A stretch of 32,149 nucleotides of DNA, taken from NCBI GenBank assembly GCA_001304155.1, contig LJUX01000013.1, positions 1 through 32,149 of the forward strand, written 5' to 3'. A program made the translations under genes and the position numbers. Position 1 is the stretch's first letter. Each line of letters begins with the position of its first letter. The stretch is from a candidate division Zixibacteria bacterium SM23_73_3. GTDB lineage: Bacteria; Zixibacteria; MSB-5A5; SM1-73. The notes beneath the pieces were generated by a model. That model was not told the origin of the DNA, made no database searches, and worked only from the letters and a program-made list of their open reading frames with translations. This document shows, piece after piece, positions 9,982 to 20,078 of this stretch.

Positions 9982-10035
9982 GTGATTTGCTTATCTCCGA
10001 ATGGGGCGGGCATCTGTGAGCGACCAAGGAGACCT

Positions 10036-10088
10036 GTAGTTGCTCAATTCATTGAGCTTTCTTTTGGCTCGATAAATCGAGCCACTAC
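10036..10088. repeat. BIME-like facing pair of REP-like stem-loops
   Basis: GTAGTTGCTCAATTCATTGAGCTTTCTTTTGGCTCGATAAATCGAGCCACTAC. Confidence 0.75.
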
Positions 10089-10183
10089 AAATCCCATATA
10101 TTTTTGATGCATCGGCATTAGTAAATACCGATGTTTTTAGCTTCGGTAATTCTTCATGATAAATCGGCGAAAATCATAAACAT

Positions 10184-10660
10184 CTACTCCATTTCGCCTT
10201 TCTCTTTTAACTTGATTAGATATTTAAGATCTTGCAAGTCTTGCGGACGACCTGTGGCTTTTTTCATCTCGATAAGATCATCTAAAGAAGCGAAATACAC
10301 CGGGGCCTCACTAAAATTTGCGTCTACTTTATTATTCCAGATTTTCTCAAAGTTTGTACCTTTTACAAATGGATGAATATTCGTATGAATGCTTACGGAT
10401 CTGTTTCCACCTCATACTGGCGAATCAAAAGCTTCTTTTGCAATAGGTCGTCCACAGAGACGTCCGACATATCATAGCCGAATGCTTTTAGCGCCTCTAA
10501 AGTTCTCTCTGCATTCTGTCGCTCTGGTCTGATGAAGAAGGTATGCACGGATATATCCGTGTACCGGCATGGCCGTAGCCCCGATTATGACGAAATCAAC
10601 TCTATGTTCTCTTAACAATCTGAGTAGGTCTTCTGTGTCCATTTCTTTCCAGAAGCTCAA
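10184..10660 (-). pseudogene. Decayed nucleotidyltransferase-like gene (frame-disrupted)
   Basis: Coding sense is spread over more than one minus frame: MDTEDLLRLLREHRVDFVIIGATAMPVHGYIRA / FFIRPERQNAERTLEALKAFGYDMSDVSVDDLLQKKLLIRQYEVETD* / IHTNIHPFVKGTNFEKIWNNKVDANFSEAPVYFASLDDLIEMKKATGRPQDLQDLKYLIKLKEKGEME*. Confidence 0.75.
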
Positions 10661-10787
10661 TTAGCTCTTTGGTTTTCTTAAGCATCAACTGAAATCTCTC
10701 TTGGAGGCTCAGAGACAAAAGCCAGGATAGCTCAAACTCAATCTCCTGCTCTTCATTGTGGTTATCCAACTTTAGTACCGGAGACAT
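10602..10787 (-). CDS. Small conserved-type protein overlapping the 5' end of the nucleotidyltransferase-like gene
   Basis: MSPVLKLDNHNEEQEIEFELSWLLSLSLQERFQLMLKKTKELIELLERNGHRRPTQIVKRT; ends inside the downstream gene's start region in another frame. Confidence 0.6.
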   Translation of the reverse strand: MSPVLKLDNHNEEQEIEFELSWLLSLSLQERFQLMLKKTKELIELLERNGHRRPTQIVKRT

Positions 10788-10895
10788 TGCTCGCTTCCTT
10801 CAAGATTTAATGCATCAACATTTTCGTTACGTCACATCTTCTAAACCTGAGGTACTGTCAGGAGAAGCACTTGACAGAACACAAGAATATTTAGA

Positions 10896-10918
10896 GGCGA
10901 TTCATGAATCGCCCCTAC
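10896..10918 (-). repeat. REP-like stem-loop just 3' of guaB
   Basis: GGCGATTCATGAATCGCCCCTAC (reverse complement GTAGGGGCGATTCATGAATCGCC). Confidence 0.7.
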
Positions 10919-10922
10919 AGGG

Positions 10923-12416
<1,494 letters not shown>

Positions 12417-12426
12417 TTAAGTTGAA

Positions 12427-13146
12427 TCATCCTGACTCATCAGTCCAGATCAATATCCTTCCGCAATTATCACAGGTATAGATTATCTCTCCCTTTCTTA
12501 TCTCCTGGATCATCTGGGGAGGGATACCCTTGTAGCAAGCTCCACATGCTCTCTTTCTTATGGTGACCACCACCTGATTACCCCTTCCCCTTTTCACTCT
12601 CTCATAAGTGGCTAAAAGCCTTTTATCGATCCTTACCGTGATATTTTTTCGGTCGCCCTCCTTGATCTTGATCTTATCCTCGATGGAATTAAGCTCCTCT
12701 CTTAAGTGAACCAACTGGGTGGCGTTATTTTCTTCCACTTCCTCTAATTTCTGCTTGTATTGTTTTATCTTCTCTTTCAGATCATCCATATGGGTGAGGA
12801 TTTTCAATATCTCCTCCTCGGTCTCGGAGATCCTCACTTTGCGGTTAGCTATCTCGCTGGTTAAGGCGTCATATTCCTTGTTGGTCTTAATGATAAGCAT
12901 CTGTTTTTGAAATTTTGCCAGCTCTTGATTGAAGGTGGCTAACTCCATGTCCAATTTGCTGTGAAGTAGATTCTGTTCTTTAAGCTCCTGTTCTGAAGCT
13001 TCGAGCGCTTTCTTAGTCTCCTCCGTCTCCCTCTCCAGGTTATTTATCATCTCCGGAAGATAGTCTTTGGACCTGTCCAGCTCTCCCAGATCATAGTCGA
13101 TATTCTGGAGCTTCAAAAGCATCTCCATTTCTTTTTCAATAACCAT
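12427..13146 (-). CDS. Coiled-coil protein with C4-type zinc ribbon (DUF164/CT398-like)
   Basis: Long coiled coil then CGACYKGIPPQMIQEIRKGEIIYTCDNCGRILIW; start MVIEKEMEML preceded by GAGGAGAAA. Confidence 0.88.
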   Translation of the reverse strand: MVIEKEMEMLLKLQNIDYDLGELDRSKDYLPEMINNLERETEETKKALEASEQELKEQNLLHSKLDMELATFNQELAKFQKQMLIIKTNKEYDALTSEIANRKVRISETEEEILKILTHMDDLKEKIKQYKQKLEEVEENNATQLVHLREELNSIEDKIKIKEGDRKNITVRIDKRLLATYERVKRGRGNQVVVTIRKRACGACYKGIPPQMIQEIRKGEIIYTCDNCGRILIWTDESG

Positions 13147-13162
13147 TCGATTTCTCCTCGGT

Positions 13163-13201
13163 ATAAAAAACAAAAAAGTGCACAAACTTTTTGTGCACTT
13201 T
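13163..13201 (-). terminator. Rho-independent terminator downstream of tRNA-Val
   Basis: AAAGTGCACAAACTTTTTGTGCACTTT hairpin (12-bp arms); minus strand continues TTTTTTGTTTTTTATAC. Confidence 0.8.
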
Positions 13202-13366
13202 ACGACCCGCTTTTTCCTCTTTTAATTGTCAATAACTCTGAGAATATTCTTTTCAAGTTTTCCTCACCCCCACAACACTCTTCCTTCTCCATCAACTCTC
13301 CTTGAGTTTTAGGTATTTCATGTCAGCTTCATCCTTTACGCTTAAGTTGCCGTTTTTTGCTCTTTA

Positions 13367-13443
13367 TGGTGGGCAATACTGGATTCGAACCAGTGACCTT
13401 TCGGATGTGAACCGAACGCTCTAACCAACTGAGCTAATCGCCC
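13367..13443 (-). tRNA. tRNA-Val (anticodon CAC), CCA encoded
   Basis: Reverse strand GGGCGATTAGCTCAGTTGGTTAGAGCGTTCGGTTCACATCCGAAAGGTCACTGGTTCGAATCCAGTATTGCCCACCA folds to a full cloverleaf; anticodon loop TTCACAT. Confidence 0.95.
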
Positions 13444-13502
13444 TATCAATTTTCTAATTCCACCTTGAGGTTTATACGATTCCTCAAAGTTCTTAACTTT
13501 TT

Positions 13503-13531
13503 AATATATCACCAATGACCAAATTTGTCAA
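13503..13531 (-). promoter_or_regulatory. Sigma70-type promoter for tRNA-Val
   Basis: Reverse strand TTGACA-N17-TATATT, about 60 bp upstream of the tRNA. Confidence 0.65.
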
Positions 13532-13665
13532 TATTTAAAATCTATCACGCAAAAATTTTTGATTTGTTGGAGTTGTGCACAAAATCCCCCTACCATTACT
13601 CAAAAAAAGAGAAATCCCGAATCTTCGATTCCCACTCCAACTCCCCAAAATCCCTCGCTTCTCTC

Positions 13666-13875
13666 TTACTCTCTGATCAATAATACGTTCACTGCCTTTA
13701 CGATAACTTTTACTGTATCACCTTCCTTGATACCTAAATCGTTAAGCGAGTCTATGGTCATAACCGAGCTCATCTTTGAACCGGCTGGAATATCAAGTCT
13801 GACCTGACACATCATCGCGCCTCTCTTGACCTCCACCACCTTGCCGACTAACTGGTTTCTGGCTCCATACTTCAT
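13666..13875 (-). CDS. Stand-alone TOBE-domain molybdate-binding protein (molbindin, Mop-like)
   Basis: MKYGARNQLVGKVVEVKRGAMMCQVRLDIPAGSKMSSVMTIDSLNDLGIKEGDTVKVIVKAVNVLLIRE; AAAGGAGG RBS before this Met, so the track's N-terminal extension is unlikely. Confidence 0.9.
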   Translation of the reverse strand: MKYGARNQLVGKVVEVKRGAMMCQVRLDIPAGSKMSSVMTIDSLNDLGIKEGDTVKVIVKAVNVLLIRE

Positions 13876-14081
13876 GGTAAGACCTCCTTTCAAAGAGTGA
13901 AACTTAGGGTGAAGGGAATATAACAAAAGACGGTGGGAGATGCAACAGTCTCTTGGTGCATAGACACCAGGAAGTGCCGACGCAAATTGGCTTCGGGAAT
14001 TGGCATTCCCGATGCAACACAAATCCTTCCTACTTCACATATGGTATATGCGTCTCACTCCAGATAAACACTGTCTCAGGA

Positions 14082-16262
14082 CTAAGGATATGAAACTCCC
14101 AATTGCCAGAAGATGAAACTCCAGATATCGGTGTATTCCTCTATCACTTTGGAAAGAGGAGTTCCGGCATGACCGGCTTTGGTGTCAAAGCGTAAAATTA
14201 TGGGGGCGTCTGACGATGTGGCCGCCTGCAATCGGGCAGTCATCTTCAGCGCGTGCATGGGATCAACCCGGCTATCTGAGTCTGCGGTCAAAATCATTGT
14301 AGCGGGATAGGGCGTTCCATCGACCACCCGGTGGTAGGGAGAGTAGTCAAAGAGCCACTGGAACTGGACCGAATCTTCCGGCGATCCGTATTCGGGAATC
14401 CAAAACTTGGCGATTAAGAAATTGTGATACCTTACCATGTCCAGAAGAGGATTCCAGCAGACTACCGCACGGAAGAGATCAGGTCTTTGGGTCATGGCGG
14501 CTCCCACCAGAAGTCCACCATTGCTTCCCCCCTTGATAACCAGCCTGGAGGTATTGGTATAGTTATTGGAGATCAGCCATTCGGCTGCAGCAATGAAATC
14601 ATCAAAGGTATTCTGCTTATTTCCCAACATACCTGCCTTATGCCACTCTTCGCCATATTCTGATCCTCCCCTCAGATTTGCAGCGGCAAACACTCCCCCG
14701 TTTTCCAACCACAAAAAGGTGCTTCGCTGAAAACTTGGGGTCAAGGCGCTGTTGAATCCCCCGTATCCGGTTAATAGAGTGGGATTTTCGCCGTTTAGTT
14801 TCAATCCCTTCTTGTGGACCAAAAACATCGATACTTTTGTCCCGTCCTTCGACTCATACCACACCTGTTTTACCTGATAGGGTGAGGTATCGATGTCCGA
14901 TTTTACCTGGTCAAAGACGGAAAGCTTATCTGTTTTGAGATCGTAATGACATATGGTTGGTGGTACAAAGTAGGAGTGAAAGCCGAACAAAACCTCCGAA
15001 CCGTCCCATTCTCCGTTGAGCCCATAGACGGAGCCTAAGGTGGACAGCTCGATATCTTTGAGATGCTCGCCGGATAGAGAAAATATCTTCAGTCTGGAGG
15101 AGGCGTTCTGCATGTATTGAGCCACCAGCCACTTACCCACCACCAGCACCATCTGTAGCACTGACTCATTCTCCGGGATAAGCTCCTCCCAGTTTTCCAT
15201 GGTTGGTTCTTTCAAATTTACCTTAAAAAAGCGATAGTTGGGCGCCTCGTAGTTAGTGTGCAGATATAGATTGTTCTCAACAATTTGTCCATTGAACAGC
15301 GCCCCCTTTTCCACCGCCACCGGGATAAATCCATCCTGTTTCACCGATTCGGGTGAACGGTTAAGGGGCTGGAAATACACATCGGACTTATCCCAGCCCA
15401 TGAAGGTGGAAAGCAAAAGATTGTGATCGTCCGACGAAAAGGTTATGCTTGACCACTCGGTCATGTCCCTTCCTTCACCAAATATTTTTGGGTCCTTCTC
15501 CGGGTCCGTTCCCAGCACATGATAAAAGACGTGCCGGTGATAGTTTTCCTCATCCTGTGGGACCGTTCCTGGTGCGGGCAAACGGGTGTAGTAAAATCCA
15601 GTGTTGTCTTCCTTCCAGGAGAGATCGGTATATCGGGTTTTTGTGATCATGTCAGGCAGTTTCTCGCCGCTCTCCACGTTCATAATATGGAGAGTGCTCT
15701 GCTCCGTCCCCTCCCGAGAAATACCATAGGCCAGTAGTTTGCCGTCATCTGAAGGATACCACCAGTCGAGTGATACGAGACCTTCCTTATCCAGGGTATT
15801 TGGATCGATTAAGACTTTTTCCTTGCCACCCAAGCCCCATCGCGCATAAAGAATCGGCTGATTCTGTTTTCCCTCTCTTCTGGTATAGAAGTACCGGTCC
15901 TTATGAATCTGCGGTGAGCCGATGGAACCGATGGAGAAAAGTTGCTCTAAGCGCTTTCTGATCTTCTGACGAGCTGAAAGAGAATCCAGGAAAAGCCGTG
16001 TATACTCATTTTGTTCCTCTACCCACTTCTTTACCTTCTCACCATCCGCATCTTCTAGCCAGCGATATGGATCCTCCACCTTCTGATTGTGTATTATCTC
16101 TACCACGTTGTCCACTTCAGTTTTCGGCGGGGTTGTGCTCATGGCTTTCTCCTGTGAATTTACTTCAGCGACGCAGATGCTTCCGAATAAAATGGAAAAA
16201 CAACAAAATAGGAGACAAAAATTTTTAAAAGTAGCTCTGCAAAATGAATTTGTTTGAATCAT
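14082..16262 (-). CDS. Prolyl oligopeptidase (S9A), exported
   Basis: Hydrophobic N-terminal signal; DPYRWLED; GGSNGGLLVGA (Ser), DSRVDPMHALK (Asp), AGHAGT (His). Confidence 0.94.
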   Translation of the reverse strand: MIQTNSFCRATFKNFCLLFCCFSILFGSICVAEVNSQEKAMSTTPPKTEVDNVVEIIHNQKVEDPYRWLEDADGEKVKKWVEEQNEYTRLFLDSLSARQKIRKRLEQLFSIGSIGSPQIHKDRYFYTRREGKQNQPILYARWGLGGKEKVLIDPNTLDKEGLVSLDWWYPSDDGKLLAYGISREGTEQSTLHIMNVESGEKLPDMITKTRYTDLSWKEDNTGFYYTRLPAPGTVPQDEENYHRHVFYHVLGTDPEKDPKIFGEGRDMTEWSSITFSSDDHNLLLSTFMGWDKSDVYFQPLNRSPESVKQDGFIPVAVEKGALFNGQIVENNLYLHTNYEAPNYRFFKVNLKEPTMENWEELIPENESVLQMVLVVGKWLVAQYMQNASSRLKIFSLSGEHLKDIELSTLGSVYGLNGEWDGSEVLFGFHSYFVPPTICHYDLKTDKLSVFDQVKSDIDTSPYQVKQVWYESKDGTKVSMFLVHKKGLKLNGENPTLLTGYGGFNSALTPSFQRSTFLWLENGGVFAAANLRGGSEYGEEWHKAGMLGNKQNTFDDFIAAAEWLISNNYTNTSRLVIKGGSNGGLLVGAAMTQRPDLFRAVVCWNPLLDMVRYHNFLIAKFWIPEYGSPEDSVQFQWLFDYSPYHRVVDGTPYPATMILTADSDSRVDPMHALKMTARLQAATSSDAPIILRFDTKAGHAGTPLSKVIEEYTDIWSFIFWQLGVSYP

Positions 16263-16576
16263 GGGAAACTCCTCTCTTTTTACCTAAAAAGCCATGCTTT
16301 TCATCTTCATCCTCAAGGATCGTGATCATTGATCTTTTTCAGTGGAAAAGGCTTAATTCATGGGCAACTCACCGATATACAATTATCTCTTCGGTTTGAA
16401 TTTCCAAGAATGTTTAAGATAAGTAACTTTAAAGGGGTTGGCAACAAAAAAATGGGGATAACAATACAAAATATACTTTGATATGGGGAAATCTTATTCC
16501 CACAATACAAGACAAGATATTACATTTCTCAACAGATGACCGGTATCGGACCTTTACAAAAAAAGCAAAAAAATAG

Positions 16577-16605
16577 TTGACAAACCAAATGGCTTCTCTT
16601 ATACT
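16577..16605 (+). promoter_or_regulatory. Sigma70-type promoter for the outer-membrane protein gene
   Basis: TTGACA-N17-TATACT. Confidence 0.75.
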
Positions 16606-16773
16606 TTTTCAAACTTTTAGCACAGAAGGGAGATATATCAAAACGGGCACTGTTATGTGAAAAGTTTAACAAAAATGAAGAAAGGAGGTGAGAAAGCACA
16701 AGTGCTTTTTGAAAAAGGAGGGGTACGCTTTTCCTGTCTAACCGTTTAAATCAAAAAAGAGGAGGGATAAGGG

Positions 16774-17445
16774 ATGAAAAAAATATTTGTTATTCTGGTC
16801 GTGTCAATCTTTGTCTCAAGCGCCGCTTATGGTATGGATATGTCCAAACACATTGGTTTTGGAGTTTGGGGTGGTGGGATCATGTCCATGAACGGAAGCA
16901 TCAACGCAGATGACAATCTCTCGGACGTATTCGGCTTTTATGGATTTCCAGCATTGGAGATAAAATATGTGATTATCGACAAAGTAGCCGTAGGAATTAA
17001 CGGAGGTTATGGCTACTTACCCGCCAAGGACGACAAAAGGGATGAACTCTGGCCTGAGTTGGGAGATGCAACTCCTGCCCTGAATATGCCCTATGTCGCC
17101 TTAAATGGAACTTTCAACTTCGGCCCCATGATGAAAGCTGAGGACAACATGCTCAATCCCTTTGTCACCGCGGGAGTGGGAATGTATATGTGGTATTTCT
17201 CTAAAAATGAGAGAACGGATAAGCTTTCCGTGATGGGGGAGGAATTTAAAGCCTCAAGCTTTGGATTTAACGTTGGCGGGGGAGTGGAGTATTTCGCCGC
17301 CGAGAAGCTGGCGGTATTTGGGCGGGTCAACTACCACATGGTGATGATGGAAGATAAGGATAAGTTCGGGGATGATTTTGGCAATCAGGGATTCTTGACC
17401 TTCGGCGCTGGAGTTACCTACTATCTGTTCACCGAGAGCGAGTGA
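16774..17445 (+). CDS. Outer-membrane beta-barrel protein with signal peptide
   Basis: MKKIFVILVVSIFVSSAAYG signal; alternating beta pattern; terminal FLTFGAGVTYYLF; RBS AGAGGAGGG. Confidence 0.82.
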   Translation: MKKIFVILVVSIFVSSAAYGMDMSKHIGFGVWGGGIMSMNGSINADDNLSDVFGFYGFPALEIKYVIIDKVAVGINGGYGYLPAKDDKRDELWPELGDATPALNMPYVALNGTFNFGPMMKAEDNMLNPFVTAGVGMYMWYFSKNERTDKLSVMGEEFKASSFGFNVGGGVEYFAAEKLAVFGRVNYHMVMMEDKDKFGDDFGNQGFLTFGAGVTYYLFTESE

Positions 17446-17468
17446 TCTTGGAGTTTTGAATGGTGATC

Positions 17469-17512
17469 AAACCCATCTGGGGGCGATAACGCCTCCAGAT
17501 GGGTTCTTATTA
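17469..17512 (+). terminator. Rho-independent-type terminator
   Basis: AACCCATCTGGGGGC-GATAAC-GCCTCCAGATGGGTT 15-bp stem (one G-U pair), then CTTATTAT. Confidence 0.75.
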
Positions 17513-17718
17513 TCAATAAGAGAGCTGCATCCAGCGGAGAAATACAGGACAGGACGGTAATGGACTTCTTTGTAGTTGACCTTTCACATGTAGAAGTGAA
17601 CACACAATTTCTTTCTTGATCGGGCACGGTTGAACCCCTGCCCGAACCAAGAGCTGACAACTTAGCTAATTGTAAAAATTCTTTATTTTGACAATTTTTG
17701 TAAAGAAAGGAGTGTGAC

Positions 17719-18333
17719 ATGGCAAAGAAATATCTCATCTGGGTCTTTGTCGGTTTTATTCTGTTCTGTCTGGCGTCCAACGCGCACGCATGGGATGACC
17801 AACGTAAGGGTTTCTTATTAGGATTTGGTATCGGTCCCGGTTTTACCTCATTTACTCAAAAAGTTACAGTGGACTACTTTGGGGGAGGGACTGAAAGCGT
17901 TGAATCAGATCGCGAGAACAAGGTGGGAGTTATGACCGATTTCAAGATCGGTTATGCTCCGGATAATTCTTGGGCGATATATTATACCAGTAAGGTCTCC
18001 TGGTTTGGAATGACAAACGCCTTGGGCAGCGATGTCACGATTGCTAATGGTTTGGGTGCCGTGGCTGTATCTTACTGGTTCAACCAGCAAGCTCCCTCAC
18101 CGTTTATCGCCGGCGGTATTGGATTCTCTACTTGGTCCTTGCCGTTCGAAGACAATCCCCCGGACACCTGGATGGGCGCTGGTTTATTCGCAGGCGGAGG
18201 ATATGAGTTTACCAGACACTGGAGTATCGAGGGGTATTTATCTTGGGGAAAACCCAAGGATAAGGAATTCGGCATTGAAGTCAGTTCTAACGCCTTATCT
18301 GTAATGTTTACGGTTAATGTTCTAGGATACTGA
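17719..18333 (+). CDS. Outer-membrane beta-barrel protein with signal peptide
   Basis: Signal peptide ending ASNAHAW; repeated beta strands; AGGGYEFTRHWSIEGYLSWG; C-terminal ALSVMFTVNVLGY; RBS AAAGGAG. Confidence 0.8.
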   Translation: MAKKYLIWVFVGFILFCLASNAHAWDDQRKGFLLGFGIGPGFTSFTQKVTVDYFGGGTESVESDRENKVGVMTDFKIGYAPDNSWAIYYTSKVSWFGMTNALGSDVTIANGLGAVAVSYWFNQQAPSPFIAGGIGFSTWSLPFEDNPPDTWMGAGLFAGGGYEFTRHWSIEGYLSWGKPKDKEFGIEVSSNALSVMFTVNVLGY

Positions 18334-18418
18334 TTTGCATCTTGTGCAAGCTTTTTAAAGGGTGTCAGGTCCGCAGGATCCATAGGAACTAAGGTCCTGA
18401 CACAACATAAAAAGAGCC

Positions 18419-18438
18419 GTCGCCTTTTTTAAGGCGAC
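18419..18438. terminator. Hairpin between convergent genes, possible bidirectional terminator
   Basis: GTCGCCTTTTTTAAGGCGAC. Confidence 0.55.
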
Positions 18439-18480
18439 GCTTATGTTTATCTTCTCTCTTTGAGAGGGCGGCAAAAAACT

Positions 18481-19941
18481 CTATCTTCCGGACTTTTTAA
18501 AAGCCTCCTCCGCCTTATCCTTTTTTCCTAATCTGGCATAAGCGATGGCAAGATAGCCCCAGGCTTCCCTGTCGGTGGGATCCGATTCTACCAATCTCTG
18601 TAAATTAAGGCTCGCTTCTTCCCATTTCTTTTGACTTAAAAGAGAAAAGCCCAGATACTTCATGCTCTCCGTATCCTGCGGATCAAGCTCCAAACTTTTT
18701 TTAAAGAAGCCTTCAGCTGAGTTGAAGTCGTCATTCTGCCCTTCGCCAGATTCAAGAACCTGGGCTCGGCTCAGATACAGAAGCCCCAGATGGAAAAATG
18801 CATCTTTGTCACCCGGGTCTATTTGCGTGGTCTTTTCAAAGTCCCCTTCAGTTTTAACGAAAAGCAGGTTATACTCCTCCTGCTCAGACTGATACCGGGA
18901 CAAAAGCATTCTGTCCTTTGGATTATTTTTCAAAGAATCCTGGTAGGATTTGAGGACGGATATCTTATCTTGAGTTTTGGATAATAGCAAAAGTCCCCGA
19001 TTGAAGTAGGCATCTCTGTATTCTGGATCTATAGAGATTACTCGCGAATAGGTATCCAGCGCTTTTTCAGCCTCCCCTTTTCGGGCATAGATCATAGCCA
19101 GGTTCACCAAGGCATTTACATTGGTGGGATCCTTTTCCAAAATCCTCTCATAGAGGTTCAAGGCTTGCTCAAACTTTTGGGCACTCAGCAACGTTATGGC
19201 ATAATCGTTCATCACGTTGGAATCGTCCGGTTTGAGTTGGTAGGCTTTCTGGTAATAGCCCAGCGCCTTATCCAACTCATCTTTGCCCACATATTCTGCG
19301 GCTAAGTTGACAAAGGGTTCATATCGGGTGGAGTCGATCGAAATGGCGATCTGATAACGATTCACGGCTTCCTTTTCCAGCGTCCTCTCCAGCTCCTCCA
19401 ATGCCGGTTTTGCCTGGCTGAACATCTCATAAGTATCCCAGGTAAGCCTCTCCGCACCTTCCAAATCAGCGGAGATGGCTTTGAGGCTATCCTTATACTG
19501 GGGGTATTTGGAGAAATCGGCGAGAAGTTCAAGCTTGTATTGATCAACCTGCCTCTGTTTTTTCCCTAAGCGTATTCCTGAATTTAACACTTCGGTCCAT
19601 TTCTGTTTTCTTATCTGGTGTAGCTCCTCTAACTGTTCTGGCTTCAGCTTGCCCCCCTCCGCCCTTTGGAACTCCTCCAACATCTCTTCATACAGCTTCT
19701 TTTGAGCATATATCTTTCCCAAAAGAAAATGTGCTTCTGCGTTTTCAGGTTCCTGCTCTATGGCGATCTGAAGCTGTTCGGTTGCCTTTTCATAGTCCGG
19801 TGGGGTAAGGTTCAAATATATTTTGGCAGAGACCAGCCCTGGATTTTTTGTTCCACAACTTAAGAGAGAAACAACTCCACAGAAAAAGACCAACCAGAAA
19901 AGCCACCCTTTAAAGTTTGTTTTGAACTTTAAGGATTCCAT
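18481..19941 (-). CDS. TPR-repeat lipoprotein
   Basis: Lipobox-like VVSLLSCG; many TPR units (e.g. YQKAYQLKPDDSNVMNDYAITLLSAQKFEQALNLYERILEKDPTNVNALVNLAMIYARKG). Confidence 0.85.
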   Translation of the reverse strand: MESLKFKTNFKGWLFWLVFFCGVVSLLSCGTKNPGLVSAKIYLNLTPPDYEKATEQLQIAIEQEPENAEAHFLLGKIYAQKKLYEEMLEEFQRAEGGKLKPEQLEELHQIRKQKWTEVLNSGIRLGKKQRQVDQYKLELLADFSKYPQYKDSLKAISADLEGAERLTWDTYEMFSQAKPALEELERTLEKEAVNRYQIAISIDSTRYEPFVNLAAEYVGKDELDKALGYYQKAYQLKPDDSNVMNDYAITLLSAQKFEQALNLYERILEKDPTNVNALVNLAMIYARKGEAEKALDTYSRVISIDPEYRDAYFNRGLLLLSKTQDKISVLKSYQDSLKNNPKDRMLLSRYQSEQEEYNLLFVKTEGDFEKTTQIDPGDKDAFFHLGLLYLSRAQVLESGEGQNDDFNSAEGFFKKSLELDPQDTESMKYLGFSLLSQKKWEEASLNLQRLVESDPTDREAWGYLAIAYARLGKKDKAEEAFKKSGR

Positions 19942-20030
19942 CTTGCCTCCCAAAAAGAGTAAAAATTATTTTTTCCAAGGCGTGTTTTTTTAATCATCTA
20001 TTAGGCAGAGCCCTTTACGCCAAAACGGAC

Positions 20031-20068
20031 GGCTACCATTCGGTAGCCGCCCCGCCTTTGGCGGGGCG
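20031..20068. repeat. REP-like element: GGCTACC/GGTAGCC hairpin followed by a GC-rich stem after GTAG
   Basis: GGCTACCATTCGGTAGCCGCCCCGCCTTTGGCGGGGCG. Confidence 0.65.
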
Positions 20069-20078
20069 CAGCTTTTTC

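Noticed and set aside
18358-18405. GTGTCAGG...CCTGACAC inverted repeat as part of the REP family
   Set aside because: No GTAG/GGAG motif, and it could simply be part of the convergent terminator region.
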